A stretch of 11,236 nucleotides of DNA. Source: Thermoleophilaceae bacterium. GTDB taxonomy: Bacteria; Actinomycetota; Thermoleophilia; Solirubrobacterales; Thermoleophilaceae. Location of the stretch: NCBI GenBank assembly GCA_013696905.1, contig JACCXP010000256.1, positions 1-11,236 on the forward strand. Direction: 5' to 3'. The position numbers and the translations under genes were made by a program. Every line of letters starts with the position of its first letter. The stretch's first letter is position 1. This document shows, one piece after another, positions 1 to 5,518 of the stretch. The notes beneath the pieces were generated by a model. It did no database searches. It was not told where the DNA came from and saw only the letters and a program-made list of their open reading frames with translations.

Positions 1-1188
1 GTTCAGCAGGCGCCTCGCGAGCCACGCGTGGTAGCCGACGCTCGGCAGCGGGTCGTCGATGCTCAGCAGCGGAAAGGTCTGGCGATGGGCGATGCTGCGG
101 ATCCATGCCGCCGGCGGAAGCTCGCCCGCCCGGCACGAGGATAGCGCCGAGCGCGTGTCTTCCATCGGATACCAGAAGCGAACGCCGCGCCGGTAGTGGG
201 CGATCGGCGGCAGGGGCCGCCCGACGAGGCGGCTGTAGACGAGCCACGCGACGTCGGCGCCCGAGCGCCGCAGGAGTTCGGTGATCGCCGTGAAGCGGTA
301 GTTGAGCTCGATCAGCTTGAGCTGCCCGTCGCGCGCGTCGCGCTTGAACTCGACGTTCGAGAGACCGCGCGCTCCGACGCCCTGCATGAAGCGCAGCCCG
401 AGCTCTGCGACCTCCGGGTCCCAATCGGTCACGTGGTAGCAGCCGGCGCCGAAACCGGAAGGGAACTGACGCAGCTTCTGCTTCGTCAGGTGGAAGAGCG
501 GCTCGCCGTGCTCGTCGAGGTACGAGTAGTGCCCGAAGTAGGCGGACTCCGGGCCCGGGACGATCTCGGTGACCAAGACCTCGATGCCGAGCGCGAACGT
601 GCGCTCGAAGGCGACGCGCAGCTGCGCCGCGTCGGCCGCGACGACCACCTTCCCGTAGAAGTGCCTCGCCCAGAGGTGGGAGTGGAGCGGCTTGAGCGCG
701 CACGGATACGCGAACGATCCGGCGACGGCATCGAGCTCCTCGAGTGAGCGCACCGGCGCCGTGCGCGGCGCCGGCACACCGATCCTCGCGGCGAGCTCGT
801 ACTGGCGCTCCTTGTCGAGCATCGCAAGCGCCACGTCGTCGTCGGCCTCGATCGGGAGGTAGCCGAGGTCGACGAGCTCGCGTCGGTTGCGCGCCACGAG
901 CTCGAGACCGTCGTCGTCGCAGGGAAGCACCACAGCTCCCTCCGGGCCATCCGAGCGCAGCCATTGCAGCCAGCGCGCATGCACGTCCTCGCCGCGCAGC
1001 GCCGTCACGTAGTTGGCGCAGTGGCGCGAGTAGCGCACGGGACGATCGGGCCTGTCCCCAAGCGCCTGCACCTCGATCCCCCGCGGGCCGAGGCTGCGGG
1101 CCACGGAGACGGCGTTCCACGACCCGCCCAGGATGACCGCCGGGCGTTCGCCCTGGCGCTGCCTGCTGGGGGGTCGGAGGTGAGTCAT
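1..1188 (-). CDS. ATP-grasp domain carboxylate-amine ligase-like protein, 3' end outside window
   Basis: The reading frame is open for 396 codons from an ATG at 1188 to the window edge, so the C-terminus is missing. The N-terminus has a Rossmann-like pre-ATP-grasp fold (AVILGGSWNAVSVARSLG, residues 17-34). Then come an acidic turn PCDDDG (89-94), LDKERQ (124-129), the ATP-binding lysine strand ALKP (164-167), a TEIVPG hinge strand (207-212) and the metal-binding strands VEFKRD (279-284) and IELNYR (293-298), whose E294 and N296 are the usual Mg-ATP ligands. The family forms acyl-phosphate intermediates and joins a carboxylate to an amine or thiol; the substrate here cannot be told. It resembles the D-aspartate ligase/carboxylate-amine ligase type more than purine enzymes. 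An in-frame TTG at 1209, with AGGGA about 10 bases ahead, is an alternative start. It lies 116 bases after glnA on the same strand; co-transcription is possible but unproven. Confidence 0.85.
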   Translation of the reverse strand, partial: MTHLRPPSRQRQGERPAVILGGSWNAVSVARSLGPRGIEVQALGDRPDRPVRYSRHCANYVTALRGEDVHARWLQWLRSDGPEGAVVLPCDDDGLELVARNRRELVDLGYLPIEADDDVALAMLDKERQYELAARIGVPAPRTAPVRSLEELDAVAGSFAYPCALKPLHSHLWARHFYGKVVVAADAAQLRVAFERTFALGIEVLVTEIVPGPESAYFGHYSYLDEHGEPLFHLTKQKLRQFPSGFGAGCYHVTDWDPEVAELGLRFMQGVGARGLSNVEFKRDARDGQLKLIELNYRFTAITELLRRSGADVAWLVYSRLVGRPLPPIAHYRRGVRFWYPMEDTRSALSSCRAGELPPAAWIRSIAHRQTFPLLSIDDPLPSVGYHAWLARRLLN

Positions 1189-1304
1189 AGCGTGATCGGG
1201 CGCTGTCAAGCCCCGAAGGTCCCTATCGGCCGCGGTCGGTGCGCACTGAAACGCTCCGGCGAGCCGGTTGTCAGGGTTTGCATCCCCTTAACGCGGGGCG
1301 GGCG

Positions 1305-2654
1305 TCACAAGATCGCCATGTAGCGGTCGAGCTCCCATCGCGTGACCTGCACGCGGTAGTCGTCCCACTCCTGGCGCTTGATCTCGACGAAGCGGTCGAA
1401 CATGTGCTCGCCGAGCGTGCGCAGCACGAGCTCCGACTCCGCGGTCAGCTCGATCGCCTCTCCGAGCGTCTCCGGCAGCTGCTCGATGCCGAGCCGCTTG
1501 CGCTCGTCCGGCGACAGGTGATAGAGGTTCTTCTCCATCGGCTCAGGCAGCTCGTAGCCCTTCTCGATTCCCTCGAGTCCAGCCTGCAACAGCACGGCGA
1601 ACGTGAGATAGGGGTTGCAGGCGGGATCCGGGCAGCGCAGCTCCATGCGGGTGGCCCGCTCCTTGCCCGGGTGATAGAGCGGCACGCGCACGAGCGCGGA
1701 GCGGTTGCGTCGCGACCACGCGCAGTAGACCGGCGCCTCGTAGCCGGGGACGAGGCGCTTGTACGAGTTGACCCACTGGGCGAAGATCGAGGAGATCTCG
1801 CGCGCGTGCTTGAGCTGGCCGGCGATGAATGCCTTGCCGACGTCGGAGAGGAAGTACTGGTCGTCGGCGTCGTAGAAGGCGTTGCGCCCGTCCCGAAAGA
1901 GCGACTGGTGGGTGTGCATGCCCGAGCCGTTCTCGCCGAACAGCGGCTTCGGCATGAAGGTGGCATGCCAGCCGTACTTCATCGCGTACTCCTTGACCGT
2001 GATCCGGTAGGTCATGCAGTCGTCCGCCATCTTGAGCGCCGGGGCATAGCGCATGTCGATCTCGTGCTGGGACGGGCCCACCTCGTGGTGGGTGTACTCG
2101 ACGTGGATGCCGAGCTGCTCGAGCGCGAGCACGGTGTCGCGGCGGACGTCTGAGCCGGCGTCGAGCGTCGTCAGGTCGAAGTAGCCCCCCTCGTCGAGGA
2201 TCTCCGGCACGCCGTCCACCGGGCGAGCGCTGCGGAAGTAGAAGAACTCGAGCTCAGGGCCGACGTTGAAGGCGTCGAAGCCCAGCTGCGCCGCGCGCTC
2301 GAGCGCCCGCCGCAGCACGTAGCGCGGGTCGCCCTCGTAGGGCTCACGGGTAGGCGTCATCACGTCGCAGAACATCCGCCCGACGCCGCTCTCATTCGGG
2401 CGCCACGGCAGCACCGCGAAGGTCGCCGCGTCGGGCATCGCGATCATGTCCGACTCCTCGATCGCGTTGAATCCGGTGATCGACGAGCCGTCGAAGCCCA
2501 TGCCGCCCTCGAAGGCGTCGTCGAGCTCGGCGGCGTTGATCGAGAACGACTTGAGCTGACCGAGGATGTCGGTAAACCAGAAGCGGATGAAGCGCAGGTT
2601 GCTCTCCTCGACGATCGCCTTCACGTCGTCGACGGTCTTCGGCTGGTCAGCCAT
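1305..2654 (-). CDS. glnA: Glutamine synthetase, class I (GSI-alpha-like)
   Basis: This 449-residue enzyme makes glutamine from glutamate, ammonium and ATP in the cytoplasm, normally as a dodecamer. Visible motifs are GFDGSSI (53-59), the metal-ligand strand VGPELEFF (131-138; E134, E136), HHEVGPSQHE (189-198), NGSGMHTH (242-249), NRSALVRVP (317-325) and RMELRCPDPACNPYL (336-350, E338). The length and the lack of the roughly 25-residue beta-type insertion fit the GSI-alpha branch; the closest match I recall is mycobacterial GlnA2. Y378 in NLYHLSP sits at the adenylylation-tyrosine position, but GSI-alpha enzymes with such a tyrosine are not normally adenylylated. At position 64 (GFNAIEE) there is alanine where Bacillus GS has feedback Arg62. 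The ATG at 2654 was chosen over a longer frame because family homology begins at MADQPK. It overlaps the end of the upstream HxlR gene by 8 bases; a GGAGG lies about 15 bases ahead, so translational coupling is likely. Confidence 0.97.
   Translation of the reverse strand: MADQPKTVDDVKAIVEESNLRFIRFWFTDILGQLKSFSINAAELDDAFEGGMGFDGSSITGFNAIEESDMIAMPDAATFAVLPWRPNESGVGRMFCDVMTPTREPYEGDPRYVLRRALERAAQLGFDAFNVGPELEFFYFRSARPVDGVPEILDEGGYFDLTTLDAGSDVRRDTVLALEQLGIHVEYTHHEVGPSQHEIDMRYAPALKMADDCMTYRITVKEYAMKYGWHATFMPKPLFGENGSGMHTHQSLFRDGRNAFYDADDQYFLSDVGKAFIAGQLKHAREISSIFAQWVNSYKRLVPGYEAPVYCAWSRRNRSALVRVPLYHPGKERATRMELRCPDPACNPYLTFAVLLQAGLEGIEKGYELPEPMEKNLYHLSPDERKRLGIEQLPETLGEAIELTAESELVLRTLGEHMFDRFVEIKRQEWDDYRVQVTRWELDRYMAIL
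2647..2654 (-). other. Eight-base overlap of hxlR stop and glnA start
   Basis: On the minus strand ATGGCTGA contains the glnA start codon ATG and, in another frame, the TGA stop of the regulator gene. Such overlaps allow ribosomes that end on the first gene to restart on the second. The glnA start has no Shine-Dalgarno sequence at the usual distance, which agrees with coupled translation. Coupling itself is inferred. Confidence 0.85.
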
Positions 2655-3006
2655 GCGAGATCGGAAAAGCCTCCGCCCACGCCTTGAGCGCGTTGACCGC
2701 CGGCTCGAGCGCACGACCCTTGGCGGTGAGCGCGTACTCGACGCGCACGGGATCGATCGCTCGCCGTTCGACGATGCCGTGTGCCTCGAGCTCCTTCATG
2801 CGCTCCGAGAGCAGGCGGTCCGAGAGGTCGGGCACGAGCTCCCCCACCTCGGAGAAGCGACATGGGCCGTCGAGCAGGACGATCAGGATCGCACCCGTCC
2901 AGCGCTTGCCGACGAGCTCGACAGCCTGGTGGTAGAGAGCGCAGCACGCCTGGCGCCGATGCGGCGCGAGCTCGGCGCGGGACTGGCGGGTAGAGGCTGC
3001 GCCCAT
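2647..3006 (-). CDS. HxlR-family (YodB-like) winged-helix transcriptional regulator
   Basis: The 119-residue protein covers one HxlR domain: VELVGKRWTGAILIVLLDGP (29-48), RFSEVGELVPDLSDRLLSER (50-69, the recognition-helix part), KELEAHGIVERR (71-82) and a wing ending in YALTAKGRALEP (91-102). HxlR proteins are dimeric DNA-binding regulators, often repressors that sense electrophiles, aldehydes or oxidants. Cys22 lies 14 residues before the Trp of GKRW, the same spacing as the sensing Cys6 of Bacillus subtilis YodB in the sequence I recall. Cys21 and Cys49 are also present, but there is no C-terminal cysteine pair, so any sensing would be one-cysteine or use Cys21/22. The start is fixed: an in-frame TAG lies directly before the ATG. 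A GGAGG sits 14 bases upstream, rather far. It lies 32 bases after the AhpD-like gene and overlaps glnA, so the three probably form one operon. Its likely target is the inverted repeat at 3623-3637. Confidence 0.93.
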   Translation of the reverse strand: MGAASTRQSRAELAPHRRQACCALYHQAVELVGKRWTGAILIVLLDGPCRFSEVGELVPDLSDRLLSERMKELEAHGIVERRAIDPVRVEYALTAKGRALEPAVNALKAWAEAFPISHG

Positions 3007-3038
3007 CTAGGAAGCGTAGACCTCCGGCGCGCGGCGCG

Positions 3039-3602
3039 TCAGGCCGCTTGGAGCAGGCGGGCTTCCTCGACCGACCCGTCGCGTGGCACGTCGCCGGCAC
3101 GGGTGACGAGGTTCGCAAACGTGCCAAGGGCCACGTGCGAGACGGCCTCGAGAATCTGCTCGTCGCTCCAGCCGGCCTCGCGGGCCTCCTCGTGCAGGTG
3201 CATGGGAGGCGTGCCGTCGCTCTCGAGCAGCCCCTTGACGTAGCGGAGCATCGCGGCCTCGCGCTCGTCGCGCGAATCGAACCCGCGCGCGAGGGCGATC
3301 TCGTCCATGCCCACCCCCGCCTCGCGGGCGGTTCGCTGGAGCGTGCTGAGCGCGTAGGCGCTGTTCTGCTGCTGCGCGACCGCGAGCGCGATCCGCTGCT
3401 GGGTCTTCAGCGGCAACGCGCCGTGGCGCAACTCGGAGCGGAAGCGAGCGTAGGCCCGCAGCACGGCGGGCGAGCCCGCGATGACGCCGACGAAGTTCGG
3501 AAGCTGGCCGCCGCCGGACAGCGCGCCCTTCAGCACGGGCAGGCTCCGCTCGGGCGCTGTCAGCTCGTCGTGGACTTGGAACCTGCTCTCCTGGGTCTTC
3601 AT
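3039..3602 (-). CDS. Carboxymuconolactone decarboxylase/AhpD-fold protein lacking the redox cysteines
   Basis: The 187-residue protein has the all-helical CMD/AhpD pattern: PNFVGVIAGSPAVLRAYARF (35-54), a helix LPLKTQQRIALAVAQQQNSA (63-82), then YALSTLQRTAREAGV (83-97) and a C-terminal pair of helices with EAGWSDEQILEAVSHVALGTFANLV (142-166). AhpD-type members act as disulfide-based peroxidases or reductases through a CxxCxxxH motif. Here the motif positions are S81, A84 and L88, and the whole protein has no cysteine, so AhpD-type thiol chemistry is impossible. It may bind a small molecule, act as a lyase or isomerase like other CMD members, or be structural. The ATG at 3602 follows a purine-rich GAGAGAG stretch. 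The preceding promoter region contains an HxlR-like inverted repeat, and the HxlR gene follows 32 bases downstream, so it is probably controlled by that regulator. Confidence 0.85.
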   Translation of the reverse strand: MKTQESRFQVHDELTAPERSLPVLKGALSGGGQLPNFVGVIAGSPAVLRAYARFRSELRHGALPLKTQQRIALAVAQQQNSAYALSTLQRTAREAGVGMDEIALARGFDSRDEREAAMLRYVKGLLESDGTPPMHLHEEAREAGWSDEQILEAVSHVALGTFANLVTRAGDVPRDGSVEEARLLQAA

Positions 3603-3622
3603 CTCGTCGCTCTCTCGTTTCT

Positions 3623-3637
3623 TACTTAAGGTAAGTA
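3623..3637. promoter_or_regulatory. Candidate HxlR operator, TACTTA-N3-TAAGTA
   Basis: The sequence TACTTAAGGTAAGTA is an inverted repeat with perfect 6-base arms and a 3-base centre. It stands out as an AT-rich island in very GC-rich DNA and lies 21-35 bases upstream of the AhpD-like start codon. YodB-type HxlR regulators are known to recognise TACT...AGTA palindromes, and such a regulator is encoded in the same operon. Binding itself is inferred. Confidence 0.6.
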
Positions 3638-3652
3638 TAGGTCCGGGGTCAA
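3624..3652 (-). promoter_or_regulatory. Candidate promoter of the CMD-hxlR-glnA operon
   Basis: On the minus strand TTGACC (3652-3647) is followed after 17 bases by TTAAGT (3629-3624), a poor but possible -10 element inside the operator-like repeat. A better -10 match, TATACT (3639-3634), has no matching -35 at normal spacing. Either reading places the inverted repeat over the polymerase site, which suits repression. Confidence 0.4.
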
Positions 3653-3708
3653 GCTAACCGCTATACGCATCGGACGCGGCCAGCGGATGCATTAGCGCGA
3701 CCCCCGGT

Positions 3709-3737
3709 GTGCGCCGGTTCCTGCAAAACCGGCGCGC
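3709..3737. terminator. GC-rich hairpin between cytochrome c and CMD genes
   Basis: A 9-base perfect stem (3711-3719 with 3727-3735) closes a 7-base loop; a T-G wobble and a G-C pair extend it to 11 pairs. It lies 25 bases beyond the stop codon of the cytochrome c gene and upstream of the next promoter region, where a terminator would be expected. There is no clear U-tract on the minus strand after the stem, so it would be a U-less terminator of the kind common in actinobacteria. Confidence 0.55.
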
Positions 3738-3761
3738 GCGCGGCCGTTTCGGTGCGGCGCT

Positions 3762-4238
3762 CTAGCCGCCGGCGACCTTGGCCACGTAGGCGCCGACCGC
3801 GGCCGCGTTCTCGCCCTGGAGCAGCCCGGCGGGCATACGCTTCTCCCCGGAGCCGCCCACTTGGATCGCGATCTCCACGCGGCGCCTGTCGATCGCCCCG
3901 AGGCTGTCGAGGTCGGGCCCCGTGACCCCGCGGGCGTTCGCGGCGGCGAGCGAGTGGCAGCTCGCGCAGGTCTGCCTGAAGAGCTCGCGGCCGCGCTCCT
4001 CCTCTTCGGTGAGCGTCGCCGCGGCGGAGCCGCTGCGCTCCGGGCCGTTGTCGGCGATGACCGCGCCCGGGATCAGGATCGCGAGCGCGATCGCAAGCGG
4101 CACGAAGACCGCGGCCAGCACGCGCCCGCCGCTGCGCGAGCGACGCGGGCGCGCGGGCGATGACCCGTCCCGGAGCGCCAGGAAGATCACGGCGATCCCG
4201 ATGATCATCCACGGAGCTAGAAAGCCGATGACCTCCAT
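3762..4238 (-). CDS. Membrane-anchored mono-heme cytochrome c
   Basis: The 158-residue protein has two hydrophobic segments (about 4-22, IGFLAPWMIIGIAVIFLAL, and 39-62) with a basic Arg-rich linker (30-39) between them, so the C-terminal domain is likely placed outside the membrane. That domain is a class I cytochrome c: EERGRELFRQTCASCHSLAA (80-99) carries the covalent heme motif CASCH (91-95). TGPDLDSLG (106-114) follows, and KRMPAG (133-138) gives M135 as probable distal heme ligand. Such proteins carry electrons between quinol-oxidising complexes and terminal oxidases or other redox enzymes. The exact partner cannot be read here, because no oxidase or reductase gene is in the window. It lies 83 bases downstream of the sigma factor gene. 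The start has no clear Shine-Dalgarno sequence; a weak TAGCAT lies just upstream. Confidence 0.9.
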   Translation of the reverse strand: MEVIGFLAPWMIIGIAVIFLALRDGSSPARPRRSRSGGRVLAAVFVPLAIALAILIPGAVIADNGPERSGSAAATLTEEEERGRELFRQTCASCHSLAAANARGVTGPDLDSLGAIDRRRVEIAIQVGGSGEKRMPAGLLQGENAAAVGAYVAKVAGG

Positions 4239-4321
4239 TGGCGCGGGATGCTAACCGACCGCGAGGGCGTCACAGGCCGTCGACCGCGCCGTGCGCGCCT
4301 CGTTCGGCGAGCGGCCTCCGG

Positions 4322-5362
4322 TCAGGCGGCGAGCGCCTGGAGGTCGGCCTCGGCGGCCAACCGGCGCAGGGCTCGGCGCTCCAGCTTGCGCACGCCCTCG
4401 GCGGAGAGCCCGAGCCGGCTGGCGACCTCGCGCAGGGTGAGCGGATCGCCGCCCCCGATGCCGAAGCGAAGCTGGATCACCTGGCGCGCGGGCTCATCGA
4501 GGCGCTCGAGCGCGCGGCGCACCGACTCCTCCTCGAGCTCGACAGCTACCTGGTCGAGTGGGCTCGGCCCGTCGAAAGGAAGCAGCGACCCGAGCTCGGT
4601 GTCACCCTCCGCGCCGACCGGAGCCTCGAGCGAGACCGGTATCCGCTCTGCCGCGCGCAGCTCGTCGATCTGGTGAGGGTCCATCTCGAGCTGCTTCGCG
4701 AGCTCCTCGGTGGTCGGCTCGCGGCCGAGCTCCGAGCCGAGCTTGCGCTCGGCGGCGCGCAGGCGCGTAAGCTCCTGGCCGATGTGCACCGGGATGCGGA
4801 TTGTGCGCGAGTGGTGCTGGAGGCCGCGCTGCATCGCCTGGCGGATCCACCATGTCGCGTAGGTGGAGAACTTGAAGCCGCGCCGGTAGTCGAACTTCTC
4901 GACGGCGCGAATCAGCCCGAGCATGCCCTCCTGGATCAAGTCGAGGAACGGAAGGCCGAGGCCACGGTAGCGCTTGGCGTTTGCCACCACGAGTCGCAGG
5001 TTCGACTCGATCATGCGATTCTTGGCCTCCTGGTCGCCGCGCTCGAAGCGCTTGGCGAGCTCTACCTCCTCGGCCGCCGTCAGCAGGCGGCGCTGGGCGA
5101 TGTCGTGGAGGAAGAGCTGGAGCGAGTCGCCGGCGGACTCGGAGGCGTCGTAGGAGAGCGATGGCGCCGGGGTGTCCTTCGCGCAGTCTTCGACGATGTC
5201 GATGCCGCGCCGCTCGACCTCGGCGACGACCGCCTCGGCCCCGCCTTCCCCGAGCTCGAGCTCCTCGACCGCCGTGGCGATCTCCTTCGGGTCGAGACAG
5301 CCGCGCTCTTCGCCGCGGCGAAGGAGGGCCTCGAAGTTGGCGTTTTCGTTCAGTTCAGCCAT
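4322..5362 (-). CDS. RNA polymerase sigma factor, sigma-70 family (SigA/RpoD-like, compact)
   Basis: This 346-residue factor contains a short N-terminal region 1.1-like helical segment (about 6-57), region 1.2 (80-110), region 2 with [20 protein letters not shown] (120-139), the RNA polymerase-binding and -10 helices [20 protein letters not shown] (141-160) and [17 protein letters not shown] (165-181), region 3 beginning [10 protein letters not shown] (186-195), and region 4 with a helix-turn-helix [20 protein letters not shown] (309-328). It directs RNA polymerase to promoters. There is no long non-conserved insert. Residues that contact promoters in E. coli sigma-70 differ here (T440 to Q178, R584 to A321, Q589 to K326), pointing to an alternative or group 2 factor rather than the main housekeeping one. 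An in-frame TTG at 5371 has GGGGA seven bases upstream and could be the true start, adding three residues. The ATG is the conservative choice. Confidence 0.92.
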   Translation of the reverse strand: MAELNENANFEALLRRGEERGCLDPKEIATAVEELELGEGGAEAVVAEVERRGIDIVEDCAKDTPAPSLSYDASESAGDSLQLFLHDIAQRRLLTAAEEVELAKRFERGDQEAKNRMIESNLRLVVANAKRYRGLGLPFLDLIQEGMLGLIRAVEKFDYRRGFKFSTYATWWIRQAMQRGLQHHSRTIRIPVHIGQELTRLRAAERKLGSELGREPTTEELAKQLEMDPHQIDELRAAERIPVSLEAPVGAEGDTELGSLLPFDGPSPLDQVAVELEEESVRRALERLDEPARQVIQLRFGIGGGDPLTLREVASRLGLSAEGVRKLERRALRRLAAEADLQALAA

Positions 5363-5371
5363 ACGTGACAA
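5362..5371 (-). other. Ambiguous sigma factor start: TTG with Shine-Dalgarno versus ATG without
   Basis: On the minus strand GGGGA is followed after seven bases by TTG (5371-5369), then TCA CGT and the ATG (5362-5360) in the same frame. The ATG has no purine-rich site at normal distance. A leaderless or short-leader transcript starting just after TATTAT would favour the ATG, and Shine-Dalgarno initiation would favour the TTG. Confidence 0.5.
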
Positions 5372-5382
5372 GAGTCGATCCC

Positions 5383-5412
5383 CATAATACGTAGCGTTCT
5401 AACGTCAAGTTC
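5383..5412 (-). promoter_or_regulatory. Candidate promoter region of the sigma factor gene
   Basis: On the minus strand the stretch contains TTGACG and, downstream, TATTAT just before the GGGGA. Their spacing is 13 bases, too short for one ordinary sigma-70 promoter. An alternative reading is GAACTT, 15 bases, CGTATT, which resembles promoters of extracytoplasmic-function sigma factors. The region is AT-richer than its surroundings and correctly placed, but the exact elements are uncertain. Confidence 0.35.
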
Positions 5413-5435
5413 TGGCCCCCTGCCTGCCGGGCCAG
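5412..5435. terminator. Candidate terminator after gltD
   Basis: CTGGCCC (5412-5418) and GGGCCAG (5429-5435) form a perfect 7-base stem with a 10-base loop, about 85 bases beyond the gltD stop and just before the sigma factor promoter region. There is no U-tract. A second, overlapping pairing (5429-5433 with 5441-5445) is also possible, so this may be an attenuating structure or chance in GC-rich DNA. Confidence 0.35.
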
Positions 5436-5518
5436 CGGCCGGCCCCCTCGAGGCGCCCGGGGCACCGCTTGCAAGAGGGGTTGCAGGTGAGAGAGTAGCG
5501 GACCCGGCGGAGCCTTTC

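Noticed and set aside
1184..1209. TTGACA and TATGAC on the minus strand as a promoter for the ATP-grasp gene
   Set aside because: The spacing is only 14 bases and the -10 element would overlap the start codon, so transcripts would begin inside the gene.
1189..1304. A terminator between glnA and the ATP-grasp gene
   Set aside because: Only short stems (4 bases, such as CCGG-CTCG-CCGG) without a U-tract are present, expected by chance in GC-rich DNA.
1239..2153. A 304-codon plus-strand frame opposite glnA
   Set aside because: It is antisense to the conserved core of glutamine synthetase and has no recognisable domain.
2655..2714. A 20-codon N-terminal extension of glnA
   Set aside because: The extra residues are Arg/Ser-rich, lie inside the regulator gene, and homology of the family begins at the ATG at 2654.
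3661..4212. A 183-codon minus-strand frame overlapping the cytochrome c gene
   Set aside because: It is shifted in frame relative to the gene with the CASCH heme motif and reads as Arg-rich sequence without a domain.
4238..5368. A 376-codon plus-strand frame opposite the sigma factor
   Set aside because: The product is of low complexity (Leu, Glu, Ala, Arg) and antisense to a gene with all sigma-70 regions intact.
5470..5485. TGCAA-N6-TTGCA inverted repeat as a terminator or operator after gltD
   Set aside because: The 5-base arms are short and no regulator known to me recognises this sequence; kept only as a note.
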